From: Lycium barbarum
Taxonomy: Eukaryota > Streptophyta > Magnoliopsida > Solanales > Solanaceae
Length of the DNA: 64,000 bases
Reading direction: 5' to 3'
Assembly (NCBI RefSeq): GCF_019175385.1
Contig: NC_083346.1
Coordinates: 61,905,821-61,969,820, forward strand
Shown piece by piece: positions 45,749 to 57,636 of this stretch. A program made the position numbers and the translations under genes. The notes under the pieces were generated by a model. That model ran no database searches. It worked only from the letters and a program-made list of their open reading frames with translations, and was not told the DNA's origin. Position 1 is the first letter of the stretch. The number at the start of each line of letters is the position of its first letter.

Positions 45749-47127
45749 CACGGATGAATCAGTTACATCTTGTTCCTACTACTACCGAGTAGAGGACATT
45801 TCATTCACAGAGATCTTTAAGGTAAAAGTGGGCCTTAGCTGGCTGACCTGATTTACCCCTTCTCGTTGGATGACCGGCCCTTTCTTAGACTTGGTGAACT
45901 CCTGTCGCGACGAATTAAACTCCATTCCATGCCCCGCTGCTTGTCAATCACATCGGAAAGTCATTGGGTCGGCGGAGACCTCTTTCGGCAAAGAATTATA
46001 CCACAAAGCCCCAACTTGGTACTACCACTTATAGGAGTCTTCTTTGCTAGTAGAATGCCCCCCACGAGAAGAAAGAATAGTGGGATGCTCACGCTCTCGT
46101 TAGACTTGACAGTCAGTTACAGTGGGTAAACTAACGAAGGGAAGAATTTGATTTAATCACAGAATGGAATCGGGTCTCATCCCTTCGATTCCTCGCTGCA
46201 TACTTCAATGAGAAAGGAAAAGAGCTTTGTTCCGTGCTTCTTCGGGTGTGGTTGCAAGATCTCGCTTTCCGTTCGAAAATGTGTACGTAGCTTCCTTGTA
46301 CAATATCTCTCTCTCTCTCTCTCTCTGAGAGAGTGATCGGGAAGCATTCTCTCTGCCCCTGCGTATCTGACCCTGACCCACGCTCTAGCCCTCTTTCATC
46401 GTCCAAGTCGCATACCTCCTAAACAATCTATTTGGTTTTTAAACGCGATCTATTTAACTGATTAACTGTGAACTACGTGGGACTTGATTCTTTTTTTGCT
46501 GAAAAGAGAAGGTACGTAGGCAGCTCTCCTAAAAACGAGTGAAGTTCCGCCCGCCTTTGAAGGCTAGCTCCTGCTTCGGAGCTTCATCCCCACATCTCAC
46601 ATATTGGAAAAGGCAAACAAAAAAGGGGAACTCAGTCAATAGACAAAGAAAAAAAGGGATATGTTACACAAAAACAATCCAATGTTTGTCTTTCTAAGGA
46701 TTGATTTTCCTTGTCGTAGTTCATATTCATATTCAGGAAAAATTCAGCTTTTTCTTCTTATTGTGGAAACGGAGGGAAGGCAAAGGTCCGTAGGAGGACA
46801 ACTATCAGTATTAGCTGACTGGTGATGAGGATCATATAGTTTGAGAGCTGGATCGAGTTTTAAAGCGTGGTTATGGCGGAATGGAATGTGCCCTATCCCG
46901 CGAAGGAGAGGAACCTGTCATGTCCTTAATTTAGGGCAAAACTACACTCTTTCAGCCGGTTTAGTATAGTAGTAGTTTCAAATCAATACAAGCCAATGGA
47001 AACCCCTCCTTAGGGACAGTCGCATAGACTGAGACGTGAATGTAAAGCAAGTGTTTGGGAAGTTGGCCCAACCCCTTGGGTTTATCATAAGAAGAAATCT
47101 CGGAGATCATCAAGGCCTACCATATTA
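45749..47127. other. Organelle-like stretch without a recognised gene
   Basis: A frame of 87 codons (45866-46129, plus strand) and one of 91 codons (46406-46131, minus strand) show no domain I recognise. There is a CT microsatellite at about 46306-46326 followed by its complement GAGAGAG, giving a small hairpin. Confidence 0.5.
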
Positions 47128-47607
47128 ATGGGATCTCTGGTAGTAGGCCCAAGCCCCGGAAGACAAGTGAGTCTTAATAACATAAGAGAGAATGCCGAGG
47201 TCTTGTCAAAGCCTCTTCAATCATTGAATCATTGTTCAGCGCTTTCTCTCGTATGCCTCTATGGTCAATGGGAGCAGCAAAAGATCAAACCCCACCCCAC
47301 TCGGCTCAAGCCGAGGAACGGAAAGCCACTTGACTGGTTGGAAAGGGGCTGCTTGTATGAGAAAAAGAAGAGTCCTTTCGAAGGCTTTGTATCAGACATC
47401 TTCGCTAGAAGACAAGAAGCAAAGATAAAGGATGATGCAGCTATGGTATATATCTACAAGATACTAATGAACTCTCTCTACGGTCGATTTGGTATAAACC
47501 CAGAAGTTATTAAAACTGAGATATGCACAGAAGAAAGATATCACGAGTTGTATAAAAAGGAAACTTTTTACAGTGCGGGGGTCCTGTCCCTTGGACAACT
47601 TGAGTAA
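47128..47607 (+). pseudogene. Fragment of linear-plasmid-type family B DNA polymerase
   Basis: Residues 83-130 read SPFEGFVSDIFARRQEAK ... VYIYKILMNSLYGRFGINPE. K111 to G120 is the polymerase motif B (K-x3-N-S-x-Y-G) of protein-primed family B DNA polymerases, as carried by linear plasmids of plant and fungal mitochondria. The 159-residue frame covers only the palm region. Motifs A and C, the exonuclease and the terminal region are missing, and residues 1-60 and 145-159 do not look like polymerase. A full enzyme is about 900 residues or more. It is a remnant with no activity. Confidence 0.75.
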
Positions 47608-47934
47608 TGGGAGAATGGCAACTGGGCCCTGCAGTGGTAGAACCTAGTGAACCGGGCATACTATTGAAGAACCTTATGTGAACTTTTCTTCTCTTATGAA
47701 ATTTCTACTCAGCTTGAAAAGAAAAGAAGCCTGAAGCCGATAAGTCATCATCTTCGAGAATTTCGAAAGAAGAGCTGAGGGCTGATCTACGACCACCCTC
47801 TCACTCACGACACACATGCTATATGTGTGATGCCGACACCCTGATCTAGACATCCACTCTAGACTATTTACCTTATTTATGATCTTCTTACGGCCATCAC
47901 GCTATTCTATAATTAACCATGCTATTTATGCTAA
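47608..47934. other. Unassigned stretch at the right edge of the organelle-like insertion
   Basis: No frame or repeat recognised. It ends where gag-like codons of element J begin. Confidence 0.4.
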
Positions 47935-47989
47935 AGTCGGTAGCCTGCATCACCTGAAAGTGTCCTCTGAAGCTGATCAATGAGATTCT
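47935..47989 (-). pseudogene. Gag fragment of Tekay element J (part beyond solo LTR I)
   Basis: Read on the minus strand across the solo LTR, 57255... joins to this piece as PQNLIDQLQRTL followed, after a one-base shift, by QVMQATDF. It matches the gag block DLQKFIDEVLRTLKIVHASE of element B. The five bases ATTCT at its right edge (47985-47989) are the left target duplication of solo LTR I. Confidence 0.65.
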
Positions 47990-48276
47990 TGTCACGACCC
48001 AACCTAGGGCCATGACGAGTGACCAAGCTTGACCTGCCCGATAACCCAACTTATGTTACCTGTATTCAAACATGACATTCAATAGGGTCTATTTAACTAA
48101 GTTTGAAAGCTGTAAACAGAATACCAAAGTCCATCTATAACTCAAAACATACTTATATATGTAACATATCACAAGGCAAGCCGACAAGGCTGCCGATACT
48201 TCTGTACAACAAAGCAAAGGCCGGCAAGCTAAACAGTACCCATGACACCCACACTATCCACAGACTACTATAAGAG
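47990..48276 (-). mobile_element. Solo LTR I, left part
   Basis: TGTCACGACCCAACCTAGGG is an LTR end on the minus strand. It continues to the AAGAG duplication of element E and resumes at 55490. The whole solo LTR is about 2052 bp and is flanked by ATTCT on both sides (47985-47989 and 57255-57259). Confidence 0.82.
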
Positions 48277-49248
48277 TGATAACAACGAGGTTAGGGAGAT
48301 CCCAAATTTATAATTAAAATATAAGAAGTGCGGAAGCAAATATAGAAAAGAATCTAAAAACTAGAAAATAAAAGATATGGGAAATTCGAAGGAACAATCC
48401 ACGAATTTCCAAGAATGTTAGTTCTAAAGTCTTGACAAGATCCAAGTAACAACGTATAGATTTATAGGAAGAAATCTAACGCCTTTACTTGAGATAACAA
48501 ATCAAAAACAGTAGATTAGGATCCTGACCGCTTTGTGAGTAACTTAAGACAACAATTAGTATTTAGAACTAACCGCCTTCGAAAGAATACCAAAAAGAAA
48601 TCAAAGATATCAAGGAAGAAATTATCTTACTACCTTGAACTAGGAACTAGTTAGGTTGAAAGATAAATCCTAAAGTAATGCCACAAAGGTTCAAAAGAAC
48701 TCTCAATATAATATATTCTTCAAAATCTGATTTACAATGAATGACAATCACCCCTTTATATAGTTGTAAAGAAGGAGCTAGTCAAAATAGAAATAAATGG
48801 GAATTATCTTCCCTAGAAGCATAGAAGACTTCCCACACTTGGACCAAGGCAGTCAACATAGATTAAAACAACCTAGAAGACTACCCACACTTGGACCAAT
48901 GCAAGTCAACATAGATTAAAACAACAATTAAATATTTATTCTAGAAAATAATAATATTTGGGCTAATTTTGGGCTGCTGGAAACTTCTTCTTTTGGGGCT
49001 GATTTGGACCTCATTCCATCTCACTTTGGACTTTAATTTGGGCCTCCAAATAAGTGTAAGACTTGAGGAAAAAATCTGAATTGGGCTGGAGCTCTTCTTC
49101 CATCATAAGACACTTTTGAATTGTTGATTGCAGCCCATTAAGCTTGTCTTGCAATTTTCTCGTTTGAGATCTTGTCATGGGTCTTCTTGGAACTTCCAAA
49201 TCTTCATCCACGTCCTTCAATAATTCTGAGCTACCATGGATGCTATCA
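48277..49248 (-). mobile_element. 3' LTR of element E
   Basis: On the minus strand it runs TGATAGCATCC...GTTGTTATCA, 972 bp. Its first ~238 bases encode the last ~78 residues of the polyprotein, so LTR and gene overlap. Confidence 0.92.
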
Positions 49249-52200
49249 TTCCCCTCTTCTTGAGATGAATTCGTCCTCGAATTTAAACCTGCATCAAATA
49301 AGGAAAGATCAGAAACATTGAAAGTAGCACTAACTTGATACTCACTAGGAAGATCAAGTTTGTAAGCATTGTCTCCAATCCTTTCAAGGACTTCAAATGG
49401 ACCATCTCCTCTTGGGTCTAGTTTGGATCTTCTTTTGGCAGGAAACCTTTCCTTCCTGAAATGCACCCATACTTGATCCCCGGGCTTAAAAATAACAGAT
49501 TTTCGCCCTTTATTTCTCCTTAAGGCAGTCTGCTCATTCTTCCGCTCAATTGCAAGCTTTGTTTGTTCATGAATCTTCTTCATCATTTCAGCCTTCTTCC
49601 TACCATCAAGATTAACAATATTATCAGTAGGCAAAGGCAGCAAATCAAGGGGGGTGAGGGGATTAAAGCCATAAACAACTTCAAAAGGAGACTTACCTGT
49701 AGAAGAATGGACAGTTCTATTATAGGCAAACTCTACCATGGACAAATGTTCTTCCCAAAATGTTAATTTTCCTTTTAGAACAGCCCTCAACATATTCCCT
49801 AAAGTCCTATTAACTACTTCTGTTTGCCCGTCAGTTTGCGGGTGACAAGACGTAGAAAATAGTAGTTTAGTTCCCAACTTTCCCCAAAGAACTCTCCAAA
49901 AGTGACTTAAAAACTTAGCATCCCTATCACTAATAATAGTTTTAGGTATACCATGTAATTTAACCACTTCTTTTACAAACAGATCAGCCACATGTGATGC
50001 ATCATTAGTCTTCAAACATGGAATAAAGCGAGCCATTTTTGAAAATCTATCTACCACCACAAATATACTGTCCTTACCATGCTTAGTTCTAGGCAAACCT
50101 AACACAAAATCCATGGAAATATCAAGCCAAGGGGAAGTGGGAACAGGTAAAGGAGTATAAAGACCATGTGGTAACACTTTCGATTTGGCTTGTTTACATT
50201 CAAGACATTGAGAGCACACTTTCTCAACATCCTTTCGCATGCCTGGCCAAAAGAAATGTTCAGCAAGTATATCCAATGTTTTGGGCACTCCGAAGTGTCC
50301 CATGAGTCCACCACAATGTGCTTCCCTAACAAACAATTCACGCAAAGAGCAATTAGGGATACACAATTTATTTTCCTTAACAAGAAATCCATCTTGAAGA
50401 TTAAACCGTTCATAAAGACCCAACTTACATTCTGCAAAAACCTTGCCAAAATCAGAATCATTAGCATAAAGGCCCTTGATTTGATCAAAACCCATCAGCT
50501 TAGAAGTAAGAGTAGAGACTAAGACATACCTTCTTGACAGTGCATCAGCAACCACATTCTCCTTTCCTTGCTTGTAAGCAATCACATATGGGAAAGTTTC
50601 AATAAATTCAACCCATTTTGCATGCCTACGATTAAGCTTACCTTGGCTCTTCAAATATCTCAAGGATTCATGATCAGTCTTAACCACAAACTCTCTAGGC
50701 CACAAATAATGCTGCCAAGTAGCTAAAGCCTTTACCAAAGCATAGAGCTCTTTGTCATAAGTTGAGTAGTTCAATGTAGCTCCACTCAACTTTTCACTAA
50801 AGTATGCAATAGGCTTGGACTCCTGCATTAAAACAGCACCTATTCCTTTTCCAGAAGCATCACATTCAACCTCAAAAGACTTAGAAAAATTAGGTAATTG
50901 CAAAAGAGGAGCAGAACATAATTTTTCTTTCAACAAGTTAAAAGCATCATCTTGGTCTTTCCCCCATGTAAAACCCTTATCTTTCTTGATAACTTCAGTT
51001 AGAGGAGCAGCAATGGTGCTAAAATCTCTAACAAATCTCCTATAAAAACTAGCAAGCCCATGAAAACTTCTAACCTCAGTTACACTCTTAGGTTTAGGCC
51101 ACTCTCTAATTGCCTTGATTTTCTCTTCATCAACCTCAACTCCCTTAGAACTGACCACAAAACCCAAGAATACCACACGATCCACACAAAAGGCACACTT
51201 TTTGAGATTAGCAAACAATTGTTGTTTTCTAAGAACTTCAAAAACTTGTTTTAGGTGTTCTACATGCTCATCTAGAGTTTTAGAAAAGATCAAGATATCA
51301 TCAAAATAAACCACCACAAACTTTCCATGAAAATCCTTAAAAACATGATTCATCAATCTCATGAACGTGCTGGGTGCATTAGTCAAGCCAAAAGGCATAA
51401 CTAACCACTCATAAAGCCCATATTTGGTCTTAAAAGCAGTTTTCCATTCATCTCCAGGATTCATTCGAATCTGATGGTAACCACTTTTTAGATCAATTTT
51501 AGAAAAGATTTTGGACCCATGCAATTGATCCAACATGTCATCAAGACGAGGAATAGGATGACGATACTTTACTGTAATCTTGTTGATAGCTCGACAATCC
51601 ACGCACATCCTCCAAGATCCATCTTTTTTGGGCACCAATAGAACAGGAACTGAGCAAGGACTCAAGCTCTCTCGCACAAACCCTTTTTTAAGCAACTCTT
51701 CAACCTGCCTTTGCAACTCCTTTGTCTCTTCAGGATTACTCCTATAAGCAGGCCTATTTGGAATCTGTGCACCAGGCACAAAGTCAATTTGGTGTTCAAT
51801 TCCACGCAAAGGTGGAAGACCTTTAGGAATATCTTCAGGAAAGATATCATCAAAGTCCTGCAAAAGAGAAAAAACACTACTTGGCAAAGAAGAAGTTAGT
51901 AGCTCAGAATTAATCAAGACTTCTTTGTAAGTAAGTAGTATTATGGGCTGTCCCTCTTTTCTTGCATTCAAACACTCTTTGGCTTTTATATAGAGACTCT
52001 CTTTTTTCTTTCCCTTAGCCTCTTTCCTCTCACCAAAACTTTCTTTTTTTCCACTCAAACCCTCTTTTACCTCTTTGCTTAAGTTGCTGCCCTCTTTCTC
52101 TCTCTCTTGGCCATCTTTCATTTCTTTTCCCTCAAGCTCATCTTTTTTCTGTCCCCTTTGTTTTCCCATTGATTCCCTCAATCTCTTTTGATCTTCAAAC

Positions 52201-53978
52201 ACCTGAGAAGGTGTTAAAGGTGCAAGAGTATACTTCTTGCCATTAAGCTCAAGTGAATATCTGTTCTTCCTTCCATCATGAAAAGTATTCCTATCGAACT
52301 GCCATGGACGACCAAGCAAGATATGACAAGCTTGCATAGGAATGACATCACAAAGAGTATCATCCTCATACCTGCTAACATTGAATGAAATCATGCATTG
52401 TTTGTTGACTTTCAGTTCACCACTATCATTCAACCATTGGAGTCTATAGGGCTTAGGGTGTTTCATGCATGCAAGCCCTAACGTATCTACCAAGTGTGAA
52501 CTCACTACATTAGCACAACTACCACTGTCAATAATCATAGAACAAGTTCTCCCCCTTATCCCACACCTAGTATGGAATATATTTTCCCTTTGTTCTTCAC
52601 TATTGACTCCCAAATTGATAGCCATAATCCTCCTAACTACTGCAACCAAACTATCATTAAAAGGAAGTTCTACATCATCTTCACTCACACCTCCCTCTTC
52701 TTCCTCTTTCTCACTTTTTTTACTCTCATTTTCTCCATCAAGAATCTTCCTAGCTACCCCAACAAAACCACTATTAGGCAACTCTACATCATCTTCACTC
52801 ACACCTCCCTCTTCTTCCTCTACCTCACTTTTTTCACTCTCATACTCTCCATCTTCTTTCATGAGAATATTTCTTCTATTTGGACATTCATGCATCATAT
52901 GCCCTCTTCCATGACATTTGTAACATTGAATAGAACTAGAAGGTTTTGGTGATTTAGGATTAAAAGTTTTACCTCCCTCCTTTTCATCTACTTTGGCCTT
53001 CCCCTTGCCTTCTTGAGGCCTAGAAGTCACATCTTGTTTCGGCCATGGCTTCTTTGAATTGGTGTTTGGCTGACTCCTCCATGAGCTAGCTTGCTGCTTT
53101 CTTTTAATTTGCTTTTCTAATTTTACAACCATATCCACTAACTCATCTAAAGTTACATATTGTTGTATCTCTACTACATCAGCTATTTCTTTATTTAAAC
53201 CATTAAGAAATCTAGCCATAGTGGCCTCTTCATCTTCTACACAATTAGCTTGGATCATAGCCATATCCATAGCTTTGAAGTATTCATCAACAGTCATGGT
53301 TCCCTGCTCCAATCTTCGAAGACGCATTTGTAGGTCTCTTTGAAAGTGGGAAGGCACGAACCTCTTCTTCATGACTCTCTTCATCTCAGCCCAAGTAGCA
53401 ATGGGCGGTTCTCCATCTTGTTGTCTATCCCTTGTAAGCTTTTTCCACCAAATAGAAGCATAGTCAGAAAATTCAACAACGGCAAGTTTTACCTTCTTAG
53501 CTTCAGAATAGTTGTGACAATCAAAAATGGCTTCAACTTTCCGCTCCCAATCAAGGTACAAGTCTGGATCTCTTGTGCCCTTGAAAGTTGGCATCTTCAT
53601 CTTTATGCTATTGATGTTATCATCTTCCACTCTTCCTCGTTGTCCCCTCCTATCTCTCCCTACCCTATCTAGATTTACATCAAGATCATCAACAAAATCA
53701 TCTATAGGGTTTTCTTGATTTACAATGGGGCCATGGGGCATATTTCTTCTATTTTGAGGCCTAGGATTATTTTGTGGTTGTACAACATGTTGACCTCCCC
53801 TCCTAAGTTCAGCTATTGTCTCATTTTGTTCAGCAATGGCATCCTTGATCTCTTGAAATTGCAAGGTCCATCTTTCGAATTGTTGGTGCATAGCTTGTAG
53901 AGTGAAGTCATTTCTTCCTCGGATCTCGGCTTCTTGGCGAGCCCTCCTTTCATCATCACTACTACCTGTATTAGTCAT
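49011..53978 (-). CDS. Gag-pol polyprotein of CRM-type chromovirus E
   Basis: One unbroken frame of 1655 residues makes all parts needed for retrotransposition. Gag core about 125-290, zinc knuckle C352-X2-C355-X4-H360-X4-C365, an acidic repeat ([11 protein letters not shown] twice, 391-440), protease with D484-S-G, reverse transcriptase about 770-990 with YFDD at 891-894, and RNase H about 1035-1150 (D1040, E1077, D1102). Integrase follows with zinc finger cysteines C1258/C1261 and the triad D1290, D1351, E1387 (spacing D35E), then a GPF module at 1526-1544. The C-terminus has [12 protein letters not shown] (1599-1610), resembling the CR motif used by CRM elements instead of a classic chromodomain. 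CRM members favour centromeres; that is family knowledge, not seen here. Start at 53978 is the first ATG of the frame. The tail from about residue 1578 is encoded in the LTR. Confidence 0.93.
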   Translation of the reverse strand: MTNTGSSDDERRARQEAEIRGRNDFTLQAMHQQFERWTLQFQEIKDAIAEQNETIAELRRGGQHVVQPQNNPRPQNRRNMPHGPIVNQENPIDDFVDDLDVNLDRVGRDRRGQRGRVEDDNINSIKMKMPTFKGTRDPDLYLDWERKVEAIFDCHNYSEAKKVKLAVVEFSDYASIWWKKLTRDRQQDGEPPIATWAEMKRVMKKRFVPSHFQRDLQMRLRRLEQGTMTVDEYFKAMDMAMIQANCVEDEEATMARFLNGLNKEIADVVEIQQYVTLDELVDMVVKLEKQIKRKQQASSWRSQPNTNSKKPWPKQDVTSRPQEGKGKAKVDEKEGGKTFNPKSPKPSSSIQCYKCHGRGHMMHECPNRRNILMKEDGEYESEKSEVEEEEGGVSEDDVELPNSGFVGVARKILDGENESKKSEKEEEEGGVSEDDVELPFNDSLVAVVRRIMAINLGVNSEEQRENIFHTRCGIRGRTCSMIIDSGSCANVVSSHLVDTLGLACMKHPKPYRLQWLNDSGELKVNKQCMISFNVSRYEDDTLCDVIPMQACHILLGRPWQFDRNTFHDGRKNRYSLELNGKKYTLAPLTPSQVFEDQKRLRESMGKQRGQKKDELEGKEMKDGQEREKEGSNLSKEVKEGLSGKKESFGERKEAKGKKKESLYIKAKECLNARKEGQPIILLTYKEVLINSELLTSSLPSSVFSLLQDFDDIFPEDIPKGLPPLRGIEHQIDFVPGAQIPNRPAYRSNPEETKELQRQVEELLKKGFVRESLSPCSVPVLLVPKKDGSWRMCVDCRAINKITVKYRHPIPRLDDMLDQLHGSKIFSKIDLKSGYHQIRMNPGDEWKTAFKTKYGLYEWLVMPFGLTNAPSTFMRLMNHVFKDFHGKFVVVYFDDILIFSKTLDEHVEHLKQVFEVLRKQQLFANLKKCAFCVDRVVFLGFVVSSKGVEVDEEKIKAIREWPKPKSVTEVRSFHGLASFYRRFVRDFSTIAAPLTEVIKKDKGFTWGKDQDDAFNLLKEKLCSAPLLQLPNFSKSFEVECDASGKGIGAVLMQESKPIAYFSEKLSGATLNYSTYDKELYALVKALATWQHYLWPREFVVKTDHESLRYLKSQGKLNRRHAKWVEFIETFPYVIAYKQGKENVVADALSRRYVLVSTLTSKLMGFDQIKGLYANDSDFGKVFAECKLGLYERFNLQDGFLVKENKLCIPNCSLRELFVREAHCGGLMGHFGVPKTLDILAEHFFWPGMRKDVEKVCSQCLECKQAKSKVLPHGLYTPLPVPTSPWLDISMDFVLGLPRTKHGKDSIFVVVDRFSKMARFIPCLKTNDASHVADLFVKEVVKLHGIPKTIISDRDAKFLSHFWRVLWGKLGTKLLFSTSCHPQTDGQTEVVNRTLGNMLRAVLKGKLTFWEEHLSMVEFAYNRTVHSSTGKSPFEVVYGFNPLTPLDLLPLPTDNIVNLDGRKKAEMMKKIHEQTKLAIERKNEQTALRRNKGRKSVIFKPGDQVWVHFRKERFPAKRRSKLDPRGDGPFEVLERIGDNAYKLDLPSEYQVSATFNVSDLSLFDAGLNSRTNSSQEEGNDSIHGSSELLKDVDEDLEVPRRPMTRSQTRKLQDKLNGLQSTIQKCLMMEEELQPNSDFFLKSYTYLEAQIKVQSEME
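49249..49263 (-). other. Polypurine tract, element E
   Basis: Minus strand TCAAGAAGAGGGGAA directly before TGATAGC. It is also coding (Ser-Gln-Glu-Glu-Gly-Asn), so the tract lies within the gene. Confidence 0.85.
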
Positions 53979-54422
53979 CTCAAAAACAATAGTTTATCAG
54001 TCAAAGTTTGGCTTTTTTTTTTTCTCAATTGTTCTCACTCACTCTTGCCTTTTTCCACTCAAATAACCTTTGGAAAAACACTTTATGGATTTATAATTAA
54101 ACCCCACTAGATTCAAACCCTTGGTAGTAAAATAAAGAATTTTGGGGCACTAAAGAAAGTGAAGAACCAATCCTAGAAAGAATTAGAATTTAGTTGAAAC
54201 AAGACTCGAACAAAAGGACTTTTTTTTTTTTTAAACAAGATAAAAGGAGTAAGAAAAAAAATTGATTGCTTCTTATCTTTAAAGATCTAGGATCCCCTCT
54301 TCTTCTTTTCTATCTTAATCTTTAGAAAACAAATAAGATGGAAGAAATTTCTTGAAAGCAAACACTAAATTTTTTTTTCGTCACTGTTCACTGCTACAGT
54401 ACTTTTTTTTTTTTTTTTTTTT

Positions 54423-54454
<32 letters not shown>

Positions 54455-54498
54455 CAAGAATTCCCCAAGATTATCAAGAACGGAATCTTGATAGAACC
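53979..54498 (-). mobile_element. Leader of element E
   Basis: About 520 bases between primer site and gag, with long A runs on the minus strand (plus-strand T tract 54403-54454, broken by CCC). No gene. Confidence 0.8.
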
Positions 54499-54510
54499 GC
54501 TCTGATACCA
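54499..54510 (-). other. Primer binding site, element E
   Basis: Plus strand GCTCTGATACCA, two bases from the LTR. Confidence 0.92.
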
Positions 54511-54512
54511 CT

Positions 54513-55484
54513 TGATAACAACGAGGTTAGGGAGATCCCAAATTTATAATTAAAATATAAGAAGTGCGGAAGCAAATATAGAAAAGAATCTAAAAACTAG
54601 AAAATAAAAGATATGGGAAATTCGAAGGAACAATCCACGAATTTCCAAGAATGTTAGTTCTAAAGTCTTGACAAGATCCAAGTAACAACGTATAGATTTA
54701 TAGGAAGAAATCTAACGCCTTTACTTGAGATAACAAATCAAAAACAGTAGATTAGGATCCTGACCGCTTTGTGAGTAACTTAAGACAACAATTAGTATTT
54801 AGAACTAACCGCCTTCGAAAGAATACCAAAAAGAAATCAAAGATATCAAGGAAGAAATTATCTTACTACCTTGAACTAGGAACTAGTTAGGTTGAAAGAT
54901 AAATCCTAAAGTAATGCCACAAAGGTTCAAAAGAACTCTCAATATAATATATTCTTCAAAATCTGATTTACAATGAATGACAATCACCCCTTTATATAGT
55001 TGTAAAGAAGGAACTAGTCAAAATAGAAATAAATGGGAATTATCTTCCCTAGAAGCATAGAAGACTTCCCACACTTGGACCAAGGCAGTCAACATAGATT
55101 AAAACAACCTAGAAGACTACCCACACTTGGACCAATGCAAGTCAACATAGATTAAAACAACAATTAAATATTTATTCTAGAAAATAATAATATTTGGGCT
55201 AATTTTGGGCTGCTGGAAACTTCTTCTTTTGGGGCTGATTTGGACCTCATTCCATCTCACTTTGGACTTTAATTTGGGCCTCCAAATAAGTGTAAGACTT
55301 GAGGAAAAAATCTGAATTGGGCTGGAGCTCTTCTTCCATCATAAGACACTTTTGAATTGTTGATTGCAGCCCATTAAGCTTGTCTTGCAATTTCCTCGTT
55401 TGAGATCTTGTCATGGGTCTTCTTGGAACTTCCAAATCTTCATCCACGTCCTTCAATAATTCTGAGCTACCATGGATGCTATCA
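54513..55484 (-). mobile_element. 5' LTR of element E
   Basis: 972 bp, nearly identical to 48277-49248. A TATATAG-like box (minus strand CTATATAAAGGGG at about 54990-55002) fits a promoter. The minus strand repeats the polyprotein C-terminus (55484-55247) without an upstream gene; that is a consequence of the overlap, not a separate gene. Confidence 0.92.
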
Positions 55485-55649
55485 AAGAGTATGACCGTAC
55501 ATAAGTGATGGGACAGGGCCCCGTCATATCCATAATATATACAAACAAAAGTATACCAAAACAGGAACAATCTCTGAAGCAAGTGGAGTTGTCTGACTCT
55601 CAATGCTGACTCTTTCTAGGTGGCTAGATCGTCTAACCGCGTCCCTGAA

Positions 55650-55710
55650 CCTGCGGGCATGAAACGCAGCCCCCGAAGAAAGGGGGTCAGTACGGAATAT
55701 GTACTAAATA
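55650..55710 (-). other. Twin hairpin motif in solo LTR I
   Basis: On the minus strand: TAGTAC-ATATTCC-GTACTG, then CCCCC-TTTCTTC-GGGGG, then TTTCATGCCCGCAGGT. Confidence 0.6.
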
Positions 55711-55859
55711 TGTAAGGCAATACTGAATCATAAAACAAGGAAAGCGTAACAATAAGCAAGTTTAGAAAGCAACCTGGGAGTAACCTGGAACAACACTTAT
55801 GAACCATGTCATATGGTCCCTTACTTCTATCATATCACAATATAAATATAGAATATCCT

Positions 55860-55990
55860 ACTTGTAGCCGCTTCCGGCTAATAACACAATAGTCCCTTTG
55901 GACGGCCGCTTCCGGCGTAGTCATGATGGCCCCTTCGGGCAGCCGCTTCCAGCTTAGCTAGGGTGGTCTCTTCGGGCAGCCGCTTTTGGC
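55860..55990 (-). repeat. GC-rich repeats in solo LTR I
   Basis: Four imperfect units around GCAGCCGCTTCCGGCTTAGC, spaced about 36-40 bp. They sit upstream of the twin hairpin, where other LTR families carry different arrays. Confidence 0.8.
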
Positions 55991-57254
55991 TTAACGATAT
56001 CATAATCCAGTTGATTAGGTAGAACAATAACAATACATATGATATATACAGTATGAATATGTAATGAAGTTACAAAACGTTGCATCCCTTTCAGAGTGGT
56101 TTTGATTACAACTCCCTTTGGAGAGATTTTGAGTATAAGTTTTAGAGTTTCCTTCATTTACCATTTGCTTTGTAGTGAACATGTAAGTATACTGTATCGC
56201 AGAAGCTTCCTTCGAATTATCAACAAGAGTATAGCATGAATGAAACAAGACATTAGACATCGACTTCTGATCCAACTAAGAATAGAGTACTTATGTTTTA
56301 CGTTCTTTAGGATTCATATAAAAGGAATCATGCCAAAGTATGAAAGAAGGGTTAGCCTTACATACCTTATTTACGCCTCAAGCAAATCCTCGAGTCCCTT
56401 CCCGAGCTTAGTCAACTAGAACACAATCAACAATAGAGGGATTAAGACTAGGCCAACAATATTTTTCTAACTAATCATTTATTTGCTAGAGAATTGGGTG
56501 TTCCGATCGTAATGCATGACTACTTAACGGGGGGATTCACCGCAACTACTAGCTTGGCTCATTATTGTCGAGATAATGGTCTACTTCTTCACATCACCGT
56601 GCAATGCATGCAGTTATTGATAGACAGAGGAATCATGGTATCCACTTTCGGGTATTAGCAAAAGCGTTACGGATGTCTGGTGGGTCTTGGGTCGGTTCCC
56701 ATCGACCTTGAGTCGGGTTGGGCCGAGCCCACTGCCCAGTTTGACCTTTCTGCCTTAAAACATCTATAACGTTTTATCCCTATGTCGTGTGAAGTCTCAC
56801 AACCTATGGTTGGAAAGGTGTTTCAATTGTCTACAACTTTCGTGTTTTGTGTTGTCCCAAATACTAAACTTATAATGGCGTGTTGGCCTCGTAAAGCTAG
56901 ATCACCTGAAAACGCATCCTTAAATCATCCTTTTGGAGTGCTTATGCTCATATTTGGCTTAAGTGCCCTTCTTAAGACTTGCTCAAATTCCCATGTACTA
57001 TTCATATAAATTGTCATATGCCCTTTATAAAATCCCAACATGTGGGACCCACGTTAACTTACGATTACAAAGGCTATTTATCAAGTAACGTATTAACCAA
57101 CTTACACCATATGGCCTCCAATGTCATCTATATGTTATTCTTATACATATATAACAAAATCTTCATCCCTAATCCATGTGTATCTTTACCCTCCCCTGAG
57201 CCCATTCTAAGTCGTCTGCAATCTTGGTAATGCAAAATTTTTTGGGGTGTAACA

Positions 57255-57636
57255 ATTCTGAGGGTCCTCATATGGGTTAGACCCTATAAACACTAGATGA
57301 TCCAGGTTGATAAAGTCCTGAACCCTCGAACCATTCAACCTCTCAGAAAGTCCCGCACAGCCTACTCCCATTTGGCGCTAAGTCTCTACGACCACTAACT
57401 GAGTCAACAACTGTACCACACTCCGAATATCCTGGTTAGAAGTACTGGGTGGGGGGAACTAGAGGTGCTGGGGCTTCTCAGAGCTCCTCTGGTGCCGGCG
57501 GAGTTGGAGATGTCTGAGAGGGAAACTCGTTCTCGGCCTTACTCTGACCCACACTAGCAAGTGGCATTCCACTAGTATCCTCTCCCGCAGCCACGTTCGC
57601 CCGCTGGCTAGCAGTCGACTTTCTAGTCATGGGCAT
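57255..57636 (-). pseudogene. N-terminal gag of Tekay element J
   Basis: ATG at 57636 opens MPMTRKSTASQRANVAAGEDTSG. A stop at 57478-57480 ends the first frame after PTPPAPEEL. The next frame continues with TSNQDIRSVVQLLTQLVVVET and SRVQDFINLDH. Order and motifs match gag of F (DVRDVVRLLTRLVTAQ, SSRVKTFLGL). It is interrupted by solo LTR I at 57254 and resumes at 47989. Everything after the first part of gag is lost. Confidence 0.75.

Larger units (their letters stand above)
45114..47934. other. Probable nuclear insertion of mitochondrial DNA
   Basis: The base composition and style change sharply: mixed GC content, no retroelement motifs, short purine/pyrimidine runs typical of plant mitochondrial intergenic DNA. 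It contains a family B DNA polymerase fragment of the linear mitochondrial plasmid type and what looks like the 5' end of mitochondrial rps4. It is flanked on both sides by nuclear retroelements. The right edge is uncertain (47770-47934), and an assembly gap lies inside. A transferred mitochondrial plasmid or a misjoined contig are alternatives. Confidence 0.6.
48277..55484 (-). mobile_element. Complete CRM-type chromovirus E
   Basis: 7208 bp with two LTRs of exactly 972 bp, a primer site, a polypurine tract and a perfect 5-bp target duplication AAGAG (48272-48276 and 55485-55489). Only a few differences between the LTRs are visible (for example GGAGCTAGTC against GGAACTAGTC, TTTTCTCG against TTTCCTCG), so the insertion is young. 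The single polyprotein is unbroken. It is the only element in the window that looks autonomous. Confidence 0.93.
55490..57254 (-). mobile_element. Solo LTR I, right part
   Basis: Continues from 48276 and ends, on the plus strand, GGGGTGTAACA (minus-strand start TGTTACACCCC). It contains GC-rich repeats (55860-55990) and a twin hairpin (55650-55710). No polypurine tract or primer site lies beside it; with the ATTCT duplication this makes it a solo LTR, the product of recombination between two LTRs. Confidence 0.82.

Noticed and set aside
45487..45792. Reading frames crossing the N gap
   Set aside because: Most of the predicted protein is unknown bases; no coding claim is possible.
55247..55603. 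Separate small gene in the 5' LTR of E
   Set aside because: It is the polyprotein C-terminus repeated because the gene end overlaps the LTR; the upstream codons come from flanking DNA.
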